This document shows, piece by piece, positions 17,727 to 26,416 of a stretch of DNA of 64,000 nt. This stretch comes from an uncultured Lachnospiraceae bacterium. Its GTDB lineage: Bacteria; Bacillota; Clostridia; Lachnospirales; Lachnospiraceae. The position numbers and the translations under genes were made by a program. The notes beneath the pieces are model-generated. The model was given only the letters and a program-made list of their open reading frames with translations. It did no database searches and had not been told where the DNA came from. The stretch lies in NCBI GenBank assembly GCA_900551895.1, contig URXX01000003.1:1-64000 (forward strand). The letters run 5' to 3'. Position 1 is the first letter of the stretch; each line of letters begins with the position of its first letter.

Positions 17727-18297
17727 ATGTTGTCAGTTCCTTTCCCTTCCGTGAAAATCTAAACATCTGAAGGCTAATCTTATCCAAATTTCTCTCATAC
17801 GCCTGCTTTGCGTATTCCTTCATATACGGTAACTTTTCTTTCTCCTTCAGCGGAAGAAATAAAACCGTATCCCTCGCCGGTGCGATAATGAGCAAATCAT
17901 CCTTTAATTTATCCGCGCTCATTGTCCATATGTGCTGAAAACAGAGTGAACTCGCCTCGTGATAACCGTCCGCCACAATGCCAAAACCACCGTACAGCGT
18001 CTGCGAAACAACAAATTTCACATCTCTGACAAGGTTAGCACAGGCAATACGATAAAGTTCTTCTATATCACAATCCGCAGGAAGCATTTTATCCCTTATT
18101 ATCTCATATGTATCATTTCCTCTGTTGATAACCAAAACAATATGCAAATCTCCCGCAAATGCAATGAGAGGCGTATCCTTCTCGGAAATCTCTTTACCAT
18201 TTATCACCTTATAGTCGATAAGTTCTCCTTTTACCCACGGATAAATGTTGTCCTTTATCTTATCTAAGCGATAATGCTCTTCTTCATATTTTCTCAT
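17713..18297 (-). CDS. Hypothetical protein, DUF5688/DUF1444-like
   Basis: 194 residues, soluble, mixed alpha/beta by eye, no signal peptide or membrane segment. The pattern PLIAFAGDLHIVLVINRG, NLVRDVKF and ILPADCD-like MLPADCDIEELY resembles the DUF5688-type proteins common in Lachnospiraceae; the assignment is from memory and uncertain. It has a good GAGG site and overlaps the HAD gene, so it is the first gene of the HAD-uppP operon. Confidence 0.6.
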   Translation of the reverse strand: MRKYEEEHYRLDKIKDNIYPWVKGELIDYKVINGKEISEKDTPLIAFAGDLHIVLVINRGNDTYEIIRDKMLPADCDIEELYRIACANLVRDVKFVVSQTLYGGFGIVADGYHEASSLCFQHIWTMSADKLKDDLLIIAPARDTVLFLPLKEKEKLPYMKEYAKQAYERNLDKISLQMFRFSRKGKELTTYEED

Positions 18298-18344
18298 GTA
18301 TTATCCTCTTTGTAAAATTCAATTTTCTCTTATCATATCAAAAT

Positions 18345-18373
18345 TTGCAAAAAATATCAAATTATAGTAGAAT
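18345..18373 (+). promoter_or_regulatory. Promoter of the cell-wall hydrolase gene
   Basis: TTGCAA, 17-base spacer, TAGAAT, 66 bases before the ATG. Confidence 0.6.
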
Positions 18374-18439
18374 AAAAAAGACGCTTATTTCAATAAGATA
18401 CATATGGATACTTTGATTTCATTGAGAAAGGAATACATA

Positions 18440-19495
18440 ATGAATAGAATACAAAAGCGTAAGACAAAAGTTTTTGCCCTGATAACTGCTGCCACTCTTT
18501 GTTTTTCAAGTCCATTTACTTATATACTGCACGCTGAAAACGCCTCGCAGAAACAGACCGATTTGGAAAATAACTTAAACGAGTTAAACAAAGATAAGGA
18601 TACTACGGGAAAAGATTTATCTTCCGCCACCTCTTCTTTGGAAGCAACCATGAAAGAAATTTCAACTACCCAGCAAAAACTTGCTTTGGCAAAAGTGCGT
18701 GAGAACGGGCAGTATGAACTGATGAAAAAGCGAATTAAATATATTTACGAATCCGGCTCTACAAGTTTTCTCGCCATGTTAATAGACTCTGAATCTATGG
18801 CAGATTTATTAAATAAAGCCGATTTTATCGCTACTGTCAGCGAATATGACCGAAAAATGCTGGACAATTTGCAAAAACTTCATTCCGAGATTGCAAAAAA
18901 AGAAAAGAAATTGCGTCAGCAACAGAAAACTTTTGAGAAACAAAAAAAAGATTTGGAGGAAAAATACAAACAACTTTCGACCAAAATAACCGATGCCTCC
19001 AATGAACTTGCCGCCTATAAAGAACAGTTGGCAAAGGCGGAGGCTCTCGCAAAAGAAAATCAAAAACTATTGAACAACAAGCCTGCGGAACAGACTAAGC
19101 CGAATGACAAACCGTCTTCCAAACCGGAGAACAAACCCGCTCCTCCTTCTGCCGCAGAAGATTTAGCGCTGTTTGCCGGAATTTTAGAGTGTGAAGCGGG
19201 TTCAAGCGACTATGATGCCTTGCTTGCCGTTGCAACCGTTATTATGAACCGTGTGGAAAGTCCGAAATATCCAAATACATTATCAGGTGTCATCTACCAA
19301 AGTGGACAGTTTTCCCCAACATGGACAGGGAAATTAGATAAGGTTTTGGAACGCGGACCAAAACAACTTTGTTATCAGGTCGCTCAGGATGCTCTTTCGG
19401 GAAAAAGACTTGACTCTGTGCGAAACTGTTACTCTTTCCGCGCTTCCTATACCGGTCACGACGGAATTATTGTTGGCGGAAATGTATTTTTCTAA
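18440..19495 (+). CDS. Secreted coiled-coil cell-wall hydrolase (SleB/CwlJ-like)
   Basis: 351 residues: basic N-terminus and signal peptide (KVFALITAATLCFSSPFTYILHA, cleavage after about residue 32), a long coiled coil (about 35-205, PcsB/CwlO-like, rich in Gln/Lys/Glu), a Pro/Lys linker (about 206-228), and a C-terminal Hydrolase_2 domain with FAGILECEAG and VATVIMNRVESPKYP. Such proteins cut peptidoglycan outside the cell, and the coiled coil probably docks to a partner. The frame opens 36 bases earlier, but the ATG at 18440 has the AAAGGA site and begins the signal peptide. Confidence 0.9.
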   Translation: MNRIQKRKTKVFALITAATLCFSSPFTYILHAENASQKQTDLENNLNELNKDKDTTGKDLSSATSSLEATMKEISTTQQKLALAKVRENGQYELMKKRIKYIYESGSTSFLAMLIDSESMADLLNKADFIATVSEYDRKMLDNLQKLHSEIAKKEKKLRQQQKTFEKQKKDLEEKYKQLSTKITDASNELAAYKEQLAKAEALAKENQKLLNNKPAEQTKPNDKPSSKPENKPAPPSAAEDLALFAGILECEAGSSDYDALLAVATVIMNRVESPKYPNTLSGVIYQSGQFSPTWTGKLDKVLERGPKQLCYQVAQDALSGKRLDSVRNCYSFRASYTGHDGIIVGGNVFF

Positions 19496-19506
19496 TGATA
19501 TACATA

Positions 19507-19540
19507 AAAAGGAGAGGACACTCATCAATCCTCTCCTTTT
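19507..19540. terminator. Bidirectional terminator
   Basis: Perfect 12-bp stem AAAAGGAGAGGA/TCCTCTCCTTTT between the convergent cell-wall hydrolase and APH-like genes. Confidence 0.9.
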
Positions 19541-19553
19541 ATTTTATTCACTT

Positions 19554-20309
19554 TTATTGATAATCGAATACGTCAATCCATTTCATTAAGAAATCTTTTT
19601 CCATTTCATTATTCTTTGTCAACTGTGCCGCTGCCACGATTGGTAACCACTGCTGTACATATTGTTTCGCTGTATCACTCTTCTTACAGAATAACTTCAA
19701 ATACAAATCTGCTGTTTCCTGATCCTTTAAAGCAAATAACAAATATGTCATTGCTGCGTCAGCACTTGCATTTCCTTGTGTTGCATGAGCCCAGTCAACT
19801 ACTGTCATCTTTCCGTTCTTTCCGACAATTACGTTGCTTGGATTGAAGTCGCCGTGACAAACTTTATCATGTTTCGGCATACTTTCCAATCTGGTTAAAA
19901 GTTCATATCTTGCTGTCGCATCCAATTCTGTTAAACTATTAATCTGACGTGCAAGTTTGTCTTTCAGTTTGTTTAATAAAGGTGCTTTCTTACTGTGAAC
20001 CTGTAACTGTAAATCCACGAAATCCTCCATGTATTTCTCAAGGTTCTTAGCATCTACCTGCATCATCTCGGCAAGTGTCTTTCCCTCTTTATATTCGATA
20101 ACTACTGCCCATTTTCCGTCCAGTTCACTTACACTCTTTACTTTAGGAATGTCAAGACCTGTTTCTTCTACTCTGGCTGTATTCAACGCTTCATTAAATA
20201 CGTCTGATTTCAAATGATTTTTCTCGAATACTTTAACGATACCTTCATCACATTTGTACACTTCTTTATATGCACGTTTTACGATTAAATTACTTTTGTC
20301 CAGTTTCAT
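19554..20309 (-). CDS. APH-like phosphotransferase (TIGR02172-type)
   Basis: 251 residues with the choline/aminoglycoside kinase fold: KVCHGDFNPSNVIV (catalytic loop H-G-D-x-x-x-x-N, about 152-165) and MTVVDWAHA (metal-binding Asp, DFG-equivalent, about 172-180). It is a small-molecule kinase; the substrate is not known and there is no reason to call it a resistance gene. It is a monocistronic unit with an AGGAGG site and its own promoter. Confidence 0.85.
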   Translation of the reverse strand: MKLDKSNLIVKRAYKEVYKCDEGIVKVFEKNHLKSDVFNEALNTARVEETGLDIPKVKSVSELDGKWAVVIEYKEGKTLAEMMQVDAKNLEKYMEDFVDLQLQVHSKKAPLLNKLKDKLARQINSLTELDATARYELLTRLESMPKHDKVCHGDFNPSNVIVGKNGKMTVVDWAHATQGNASADAAMTYLLFALKDQETADLYLKLFCKKSDTAKQYVQQWLPIVAAAQLTKNNEMEKDFLMKWIDVFDYQ

Positions 20310-20355
20310 AAGTCATACCTCCTATAGTTTGCTTCGTTCTTTATTTGATAATTAC

Positions 20356-20383
20356 ATTATACACCTCCCGCTCATAAATGCAA
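20356..20383 (-). promoter_or_regulatory. Promoter of the APH-like kinase
   Basis: Minus strand TTGCAT, 16-base spacer, TATAAT, 47 bases before the ATG. Confidence 0.55.
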
Positions 20384-20455
20384 TAGTTTTTTAAATAATT
20401 TTTAACAATCTTTTTTTGCATGTTTTTATTGTCTTTTTTTTAACAATATTGTATC

Positions 20456-20755
20456 TTATTCTGTAAATCTAAAAATATAGCCGTCCTCGTTCTGTTCTAT
20501 TAATTCCACGTTCTTCTCTACCCGTTTTCCATTCTCACTGAAAATAACTCTGAACAATTTTCCGTCAGTCGCTGCGTTTACACTTAACACCGAACCTACG
20601 AGCATAACAAACACTGCCACCAATAAAACAACTTTTTTCCCTGCGAATCTTTTTACCTTTCTCTTCTCTGTCATATACAATACCTCCTCAACACATTCAG
20701 GAGATACTTGAAGATGCTTAAAGGTATCCTGAAACTTTTCTTTATTCTTATTCAT
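20456..20755 (-). CDS. Small membrane protein, probable ECF sigma partner
   Basis: 99 residues: a cytoplasmic stretch of about 42, one membrane helix (VVLLVAVFVMLVGSVLSVNAA) and an outside tail of about 35 acidic residues. It overlaps the sigma-factor gene by 8 bases, the usual position of an anti-sigma factor, and the topology fits, though it lacks a zinc H-x3-C-x2-C motif. It is short for an anti-sigma; a truncated or atypical one is possible. Confidence 0.65.
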   Translation of the reverse strand: MNKNKEKFQDTFKHLQVSPECVEEVLYMTEKRKVKRFAGKKVVLLVAVFVMLVGSVLSVNAATDGKLFRVIFSENGKRVEKNVELIEQNEDGYIFRFTE

Positions 20756-21230
20756 TACTCCAATCCTCCTTCAATATGTCTTTTAATCGTTTTCTCGCTC
20801 TCATCAACTGTGTCTGAACCGTAGACACTTTACTATTGCAAAATGCAGCAATCTCCTTAATCGAATAGCCCTCGTAATAGTAAAGATACACTACAATTCT
20901 ATATTTTTTCGGAAGTTCCATAACCGTCTGGAATAATTCACTTTGTCCATATGCAATCATACCACTTTCCTCCGCTATACTCTCAAGTGGAATCATCTTT
21001 TTACTCCACGGCGTCACAAGAACCTTTTTGCTTTCATTTATTGCAACTCTGACAAGCCAGTTACGAATATGCTCCTCACTTTCCCATTCTTTCTCTTCTC
21101 GAAAAAACTTAATAAAGACATTTTGAACAATATCCTCCGCATCCGCCCGATTCCTGCAATATTGAAATGCAATTCGAAAAATTGTGTCCGAATATGCCTG
21201 CACAATCTTGTTAAATAGTACTCTTTCCAT
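20748..21230 (-). CDS. ECF-type RNA polymerase sigma factor
   Basis: 160 residues. Region 2 is in the first 75 (FQYCRNRADAEDIVQNVFIKFF, -10 recognition and core binding), and region 4 at about 100-155 (LPKKYRIVVYLYYYEGYSIKEIAAF...VSTVQTQLMRARKRLK) is the -35 helix-turn-helix. It is co-transcribed with the small membrane protein. A CcpA-type palindrome lies upstream of its start. Confidence 0.94.
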   Translation of the reverse strand: MERVLFNKIVQAYSDTIFRIAFQYCRNRADAEDIVQNVFIKFFREEKEWESEEHIRNWLVRVAINESKKVLVTPWSKKMIPLESIAEESGMIAYGQSELFQTVMELPKKYRIVVYLYYYEGYSIKEIAAFCNSKVSTVQTQLMRARKRLKDILKEDWSNE

Positions 21231-21257
21231 TCGGTTTTCCTTCCTTTAAGTATCATT

Positions 21258-21271
21258 TGAAAACGTTTTCA
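21258..21271. promoter_or_regulatory. cre-like palindrome (CcpA type) before the sigma gene
   Basis: TGAAAACGTTTTCA is a perfect 14-bp palindrome matching the catabolite-response consensus TGWAANCGNTNWCA. It starts 28 bases upstream of the sigma-factor ATG, in a position to repress it. Another LacI-family protein could also bind such a site. Confidence 0.6.
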
Positions 21272-21355
21272 CCTATAATACCATTGAAGAGGGGAAAAAA
21301 TCTCACAGATACGTTATTTTTTTTAAAAATCTTCAAAAAAGGACGGAGAAAAACG

Positions 21356-21400
21356 CAATCGGGGACGTAGTGATTTGTAATTTCACTACGTCCCCGATTG
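21356..21400. repeat. REP-like inverted repeat, copy 1
   Basis: Perfect 17-bp arms (CAATCGGGGACGTAGTG and its complement) with the 11-base loop ATTTGTAATTT. The core GGGGACGTAGTG ... CACTACGTCCCC and loop length recur at 45826-45894. It sits 20 bases after the adhE stop and could also act as its terminator. This looks like a dispersed extragenic palindrome of the kind mobilised by REP-associated IS200-type transposases. Confidence 0.8.
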
Positions 21401-21420
21401 AGTGTTTTAAACAATTCTGA

Positions 21421-24033
21421 TTATTTTCCGTAATATACTCTTAAGTACATTTCTTTGATTTCTTTCATCAATGGATATCTTGGGTTAGCACCTGTACACT
21501 GATCGTCAAATGCCTGTTCTACCATTTCATCTAATGTATCTAAGAAGTATTTTTCATCTACTCCGTATTCTTTGATTGTTTTCTTAATTCCAACTTTTTC
21601 TTTTAATTCATCAATCTTCACTAAGAATTTTTCAAATGTTTCTTTGTCGTCTTTTCCTACAACACCACAGAATCTAGCACATTCAGCATATCTTTCTAAT
21701 GCATGTGGATACTGGTACTGTGAGAATGTTCCCATTTTTGTAGGTACATCTGTTGCATTGAATTTCATTACTTCGTTGATTAACAATGCGTTTGCAACAC
21801 CGTGTGGTAAGTGGTGGAATGCACCTAATTTATGTGCCATTGAGTGGCATACTCCAAGGAAAGCATTAGCGAATGCCATACCTGCCATACAAGAAGCATC
21901 TGCCATTTTTTCTCTTGCTTTAGGATCATTTGCACCGTTTTCATATGCTGACGGTAAATATTCAAAGATGTTTTTCATTGCTTTTAAAGCAAGTCCATCT
22001 GTGTAATCTGTAGCCATGATAGATGCGTATGCTTCTAATGCGTGTGTTAAAGCATCGATACCTGAAGCGCTTGTAAGTCCTTTTGGCTGGCTCATCATGT
22101 TGTCTGCATCGATAATAGCCATTTTAGGAAGTAATTCATAATCTGCTAATGGATATTTTACTCCTGTCTGTTCGTCTGTGATAACTGCGAATGGTGTTAC
22201 CTCAGAACCTGTTCCTGAAGAAGTAGGAATTGCTACAAAGTATGCTTTTTCACCCATTTTAGGGAATGTGTATACTCTCTTACGAATATCCATGAAACGC
22301 ATAGCCATATCCATGAAGTCTGCTTCCGGATGTTCGTACATTACCCACATAATTTTACCTGCGTCCATTGCTGAACCACCACCAAGAGCGATGATAACGT
22401 CCGGACCGAATGCTCTCATTGCTTCTGCTCCTGCTTTTGCACAAGCAAGTGTTGGGTCTGGAGCAACTTCATAGAAGCATGTGTGCTGAATTCCCATTTC
22501 GTCTAATTTTTCTTCGATACCTTTAACATATCCGTTGTGATATAAGAAACTGTCAGTTACGATAAATGCTTTCTTTTTACCCATTACTGTTCCAAGTTCA
22601 TCAAGTGCAACAGGCATACATCCTTTTTTGAAGTAAACCTTTTCAGGTGCTCTAAACCAAAGCATATTTTCTCTCCTCTCGGCAACTGTTTTTATGTTAA
22701 TCAAATGTCTTACACCAACGTTTTCAGATACAGAGTTTCCACCCCATGAACCACAACCTAATGTAAGAGATGGTGCTAATTTGAAGTTGTAAAGGTCACC
22801 GATACCACCGTGAGAAGAAGGTGTGTTTACTAAAATACGGCAAGTTTTCATTGCTGCTGCATGTTTTGCTAATTTTTCTGTCTGTGCCGGGTGAATGTAG
22901 ATAGAAGATGTATGTCCATATCCACCGTCTGCAACTAACTGTTCTGCTTTTGCAATCGCTTCATCAAATGTTTTTGCTTTGTACATTGCAAGTACAGGAG
23001 ATAATTTTTCGTGAGCAAATTCTTCAGAAATATCTACTGATTCAACTTCACCGATTAAGATTTTAGTATCTTCCGGAACTTTTACTCCTGCAAGTGCAGC
23101 GATTGTATGTGCTGACTGTCCAACGATTTTTGCATTTAATGCACCGTTGATGATGATTGTTTTACGAACTTTTTCGATTTCATCTTTCTTTAAGAAGTAA
23201 CATCCGCGAAGTGCAAATTCTTCTTTTACTTCTTTATATACGCCTTCCAAAACAGTTACTGACTGTTCTGAAGCACAAATCATACCGTTATCAAATGTTT
23301 TTGAATGGATGATTGAGTTTACTGCCATTTTAACGTCTGCTGTGTCATCAATGATAACCGGTGTGTTACCTGCACCTACACCAAGTGCCGGTTTTCCTGA
23401 AGAGTATGCTGCTTTAACCATACCAGGACCACCTGTAGCAAGGATTGTGTCTGCACCTTTCATTACTTCGTTTGTTAATTCAAGTGACGGTACGTCAATC
23501 CAACCGATAATTCCTTCCGGTGCACCTGCTTTAACTGCTGCATCTAAAACAACTTTTGCTGCTGCAATTGTAGATGCTTTTGCACGTGGATGTGGACTGA
23601 TGATGATTGCGTTTCTTGTTTTTAAAGCGATTAATGTTTTGAAAATCGCTGTTGATGTTGGGTTAGTTGTTGGAATAACTGCTGCAATTAAACCGATTGG
23701 TTCTGCAACCTTTTTAATTCCGTATGCTTTATCTTCTTCAATTACTCCGCAAGTTTTTGTATCTTTGTATGCGTTGTAAATATATTCTGCTGCGTAATGG
23801 TTTTTAATTACTTTGTCTTCAACGATACCCATTCCTGTTTCTTCTACTGCCATTTTTGCTAATGGGATACGCTGTTTATTTGCTGCTAAAGCAGCCTCAA
23901 AAAAGATTTTATCTACTTGTTCCTGTGTAAATGTAGCAAATACTTTCTGTGCTTCTCTCATCGCTTCCATTTTTGCTGTAAGCGCTTCTACACTATCAAT
24001 AATTTCTGGTACGATTTCTTTTTTCTTCGTCAT
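21421..24033 (-). CDS. adhE: Bifunctional acetaldehyde-CoA/alcohol dehydrogenase
   Basis: 870 residues. The N-terminal half (about 1-445) is an acylating aldehyde dehydrogenase with the catalytic Cys in FDNGMICASEQSV. The C-terminal half is an iron-dependent alcohol dehydrogenase with GGGSAMDAGK, PTSSGTGSEVTPFAV and the iron-ligand His cluster near HSMAHKLGAFHHLPHG. It reduces acetyl-CoA to ethanol with NADH, regenerating NAD during fermentation. The frame allows an ATG 15 bases upstream, but that lies in the GGAGGA site; 24033 is correctly spaced. Confidence 0.97.
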   Translation of the reverse strand: MTKKKEIVPEIIDSVEALTAKMEAMREAQKVFATFTQEQVDKIFFEAALAANKQRIPLAKMAVEETGMGIVEDKVIKNHYAAEYIYNAYKDTKTCGVIEEDKAYGIKKVAEPIGLIAAVIPTTNPTSTAIFKTLIALKTRNAIIISPHPRAKASTIAAAKVVLDAAVKAGAPEGIIGWIDVPSLELTNEVMKGADTILATGGPGMVKAAYSSGKPALGVGAGNTPVIIDDTADVKMAVNSIIHSKTFDNGMICASEQSVTVLEGVYKEVKEEFALRGCYFLKKDEIEKVRKTIIINGALNAKIVGQSAHTIAALAGVKVPEDTKILIGEVESVDISEEFAHEKLSPVLAMYKAKTFDEAIAKAEQLVADGGYGHTSSIYIHPAQTEKLAKHAAAMKTCRILVNTPSSHGGIGDLYNFKLAPSLTLGCGSWGGNSVSENVGVRHLINIKTVAERRENMLWFRAPEKVYFKKGCMPVALDELGTVMGKKKAFIVTDSFLYHNGYVKGIEEKLDEMGIQHTCFYEVAPDPTLACAKAGAEAMRAFGPDVIIALGGGSAMDAGKIMWVMYEHPEADFMDMAMRFMDIRKRVYTFPKMGEKAYFVAIPTSSGTGSEVTPFAVITDEQTGVKYPLADYELLPKMAIIDADNMMSQPKGLTSASGIDALTHALEAYASIMATDYTDGLALKAMKNIFEYLPSAYENGANDPKAREKMADASCMAGMAFANAFLGVCHSMAHKLGAFHHLPHGVANALLINEVMKFNATDVPTKMGTFSQYQYPHALERYAECARFCGVVGKDDKETFEKFLVKIDELKEKVGIKKTIKEYGVDEKYFLDTLDEMVEQAFDDQCTGANPRYPLMKEIKEMYLRVYYGK

Positions 24034-24076
24034 TTCATTATCCTCCATGAATGAGTTCTTTTGCTTTACCTTTGTT

Positions 24077-24105
24077 AGTATATTATATCGTTAAATATTT
24101 GTCAA
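24077..24105 (-). promoter_or_regulatory. adhE promoter overlapping a Rex-like operator
   Basis: Minus strand TTGACA (24105-24100), 17-base spacer, TATACT (24082-24077). Positions 24105-24088 read TTGACAA-ATAT-TTAACGA, which matches the clostridial Rex consensus TTGTTAA-N4-TTAACAA at 11 of 14 positions. The palindrome covers the -35 element, as expected of an NADH-sensing repressor of adhE. Confidence 0.7.
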
Positions 24106-24290
24106 TTCATTTTTGATATTTTTTTAACGAGTGGTTTTCTTTCTCTGTTAAGCACAACTTTTTCCATTTTTCGTTTTTTTTCTATACATTTTGCACAATA
24201 TAAATATTTCCACTGTAATTTTTATTTCATACTGCTTATCATCTATGGTAAAATATAAAAAAAAATCATATAAGAAATGGAGGATATATC

Positions 24291-24563
24291 ATGAAACTAA
24301 TTATCTATGGAACAAAGACCTGCAAAGACTGCGTAGACGCTTTGGAAGTACTGGAGCAGAAAAACGTCCGCCTTTTATTCTTAGAGTTTTCCGACAGTAT
24401 CGGAAATTTAAAACGTTTTCTAAAAATCCGCGACACTAATCCTATGTTTGATCCGGTTAAGGAAAAAGGCGGTGTCGGTGTTCCTCTTTTCGTATTTGAG
24501 GACGGAACAATGACTTTTGAATTAGATGATGTACTTGCGAGAATAGATGCGGAGAATGAATAA
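24291..24563 (+). CDS. Glutaredoxin-like protein
   Basis: 90-residue thioredoxin-fold protein with CKDC at residues 11-14 and the cis-Pro segment GVGVPLFVFEDG. It looks like a redoxin for thiol-disulfide exchange; the redox motif CxxC with Lys-Asp between the cysteines is not the classic CPYC. It is transcribed alone, divergent from adhE, with a GGAGG site. The terminator behind it is shared with the S41 protease gene. Confidence 0.8.
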   Translation: MKLIIYGTKTCKDCVDALEVLEQKNVRLLFLEFSDSIGNLKRFLKIRDTNPMFDPVKEKGGVGVPLFVFEDGTMTFELDDVLARIDAENE

Positions 24564-24584
24564 AGGAGGGTATATCGCCCTCCT
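24564..24584. terminator. Bidirectional terminator
   Basis: Perfect AGGAGGG/CCCTCCT hairpin in the 21 bases between the convergent glutaredoxin-like and S41 genes. There is no long U-tract, so its efficiency is uncertain. Confidence 0.6.
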
Positions 24585-26333
24585 CTACTTATTTAAAATT
24601 TCCGCTATTCCCCTTTCAAGCACTTCGTCCCGTTTTTCTTTAATTCCCTCTATTGTCGGAAAAATTTCTATATCCGGTTTCAGACCAACTCTTTGCGTCT
24701 GCTCCCTTTCCGGTGTATAGACTCCTAACCCGCTTATTTTCATTTGAATATCTCCCGGAAGTTTCACCTGTACTGTATTTCCGTCTGCCCCTATAGAATT
24801 ACTTCCAATTACAACTGCATTTGGGGACTGGCGTAAAGACATAATAGCAAACTCACTTTGACTCATACTTCTTTCATTCATCAATAAAATAATTTTCCCC
24901 TTATATTGTGGATACTCTTTATCTTTCAGAGAACCTTTGCCTGATGAAAACGGTACGGAATAATAACTTCCCGGAACTGCAGGATTAGAGAAACTCAAGT
25001 ATGCAAAAATTTTCTGCTCAGGAATAATATATTCCGCCAGCAAATATGTGATTTCCGTTGAAGGATAATATCTTAAATCTACAATAATCCCTTTCGTATC
25101 TGCAAACTCTTTCATCCGTTTTTCTAAATCTCCCTCCTCCAAAGTTGAAGGATCTATATACCCTATATTCTCATCTTTTATTAAGCCGGCCTTCTGCGGA
25201 TTTTGATATTGGTAAATATCTTTAGACGTCGTTACCTTTAGACTTTTTTCTTTTCCATTTCTTAAGACAACAACCTCCGAAGTCAGTTCCTTTGTCTGAA
25301 TAAGTTGATACTTTATCTTTTCAAGAAATTTATTTTCCTGCGGGATCGCCTTATATTTACTCAGTTCTTCTATCCTTTTGTCAATCTCCATATCATCGAC
25401 AGACAATAAAATATCTCCTGCTTTTAGTTTCTCCTCCCCTTTTTTTACTTGATTAACGACTACCCGATTATCCGCATAAATTAAATCACATTGTAGATAA
25501 TATTTTCCGTAAATATTGCCCAATGCTCCCTCTTTATCAAATACTTCTAAATGTGCATCCCCCGTCTGTGCCGCCACTTCCGCAATAGCAAGTGCATAAT
25601 CCTTATATGTTTTCGTTTCTACTATTTTAACAATCCCCTCTTTTAGCACTTCATCCCAATCTTTCCGTGTAATTTGAACATTAGGCGAATAGTATTCATA
25701 TATATTCCAAAATCTAAAAAGAGAAAGTAACTTCATTCCGTCATCATCGTTCCTAAGAGGATAATTTTTTTCATTTTTCAAAAATGCAACCTGCTGGTTA
25801 TCCTCAAAAGAAGTATAGGCATTTTTTCTCTCTCCGATAAATGTTTTAGACAACTTCTGTAGATACTCACTTACTTCTGTACCCAAAAACTCATTATCAT
25901 AAATCCAACTGCTATCCGATTCTCCCCTGTCCTCTTTTTGCGAATATGTTAAATATTTTTCTGCTTTCTTATCTGTTTTCTGCTCAAACGGAAATTTCTT
26001 TAACCAGTCATATAAAATTTTATTTGTGTTTTCCTGATTCTCACTTTTCAAAATCTCAGGCATAATACGGAAAAGTTCGGCATCCCAATTTATTTTCCCG
26101 TTAATAATATCGGGATGGCGATACTTGACATATCCCCAAACTTTGCACAATTTGTAGAGCGAATTGTTCTGCTCCGATGAGATTGCTTCAATTTTTATAT
26201 CCGTTCCTGAAGCAAATTCTTCATCTTTATCTCTTCCTAATTCATTTTTGTTTTGAGATAAAATAAGAACAATACATAAAAGCAAAATAAAAATGCCAAT
26301 TCCACCCCAAATTACCGCTTTTTTCTTCTTCAT
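24585..26333 (-). CDS. Membrane-anchored S41 (C-terminal processing-like) peptidase
   Basis: 582 residues. N-terminal signal anchor (about 5-26), a helical domain of about 230 residues with WGYVKYRHPDI and FRFWNIYEYYSPN, a PDZ-like segment with VKKGEEKLKAGDILLSVDDM (about 300-320), and the S41 core: GIIVDLRYYPS, then ILLMNERSMSQSEFAIM with the catalytic Ser. It is an outside-facing serine protease of unknown target. The start at 26333 was chosen because of the AAGGCGGTG site and the basic start MKKKKAV; the frame opens 39 bases earlier. Confidence 0.9.
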   Translation of the reverse strand: MKKKKAVIWGGIGIFILLLCIVLILSQNKNELGRDKDEEFASGTDIKIEAISSEQNNSLYKLCKVWGYVKYRHPDIINGKINWDAELFRIMPEILKSENQENTNKILYDWLKKFPFEQKTDKKAEKYLTYSQKEDRGESDSSWIYDNEFLGTEVSEYLQKLSKTFIGERKNAYTSFEDNQQVAFLKNEKNYPLRNDDDGMKLLSLFRFWNIYEYYSPNVQITRKDWDEVLKEGIVKIVETKTYKDYALAIAEVAAQTGDAHLEVFDKEGALGNIYGKYYLQCDLIYADNRVVVNQVKKGEEKLKAGDILLSVDDMEIDKRIEELSKYKAIPQENKFLEKIKYQLIQTKELTSEVVVLRNGKEKSLKVTTSKDIYQYQNPQKAGLIKDENIGYIDPSTLEEGDLEKRMKEFADTKGIIVDLRYYPSTEITYLLAEYIIPEQKIFAYLSFSNPAVPGSYYSVPFSSGKGSLKDKEYPQYKGKIILLMNERSMSQSEFAIMSLRQSPNAVVIGSNSIGADGNTVQVKLPGDIQMKISGLGVYTPEREQTQRVGLKPDIEIFPTIEGIKEKRDEVLERGIAEILNK

Positions 26334-26360
26334 TTTTCGACACCGCCTTTCTTTTCCCTC

Positions 26361-26389
26361 ATTATATAGCAAAAGACCCGATAGAACAA
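26361..26389 (-). promoter_or_regulatory. S41 peptidase promoter embedded in the rplQ terminator
   Basis: Minus strand TTGTTC (26389-26384), 17-base spacer, TATAAT (26366-26361). The -35 lies in the loop and arm of the preceding terminator hairpin. Confidence 0.55.
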
Positions 26390-26399
26390 TTCTATCGGG
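26371..26399 (-). terminator. Terminator of the ribosomal protein super-operon
   Basis: Perfect 10-bp stem CCCGATAGAA/TTCTATCGGG, loop CAA, then TCTTTT on the minus strand, 18 bases after the rplQ stop. Confidence 0.88.
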
Positions 26400-26416
26400 C
26401 CATATATTTGTTATTC

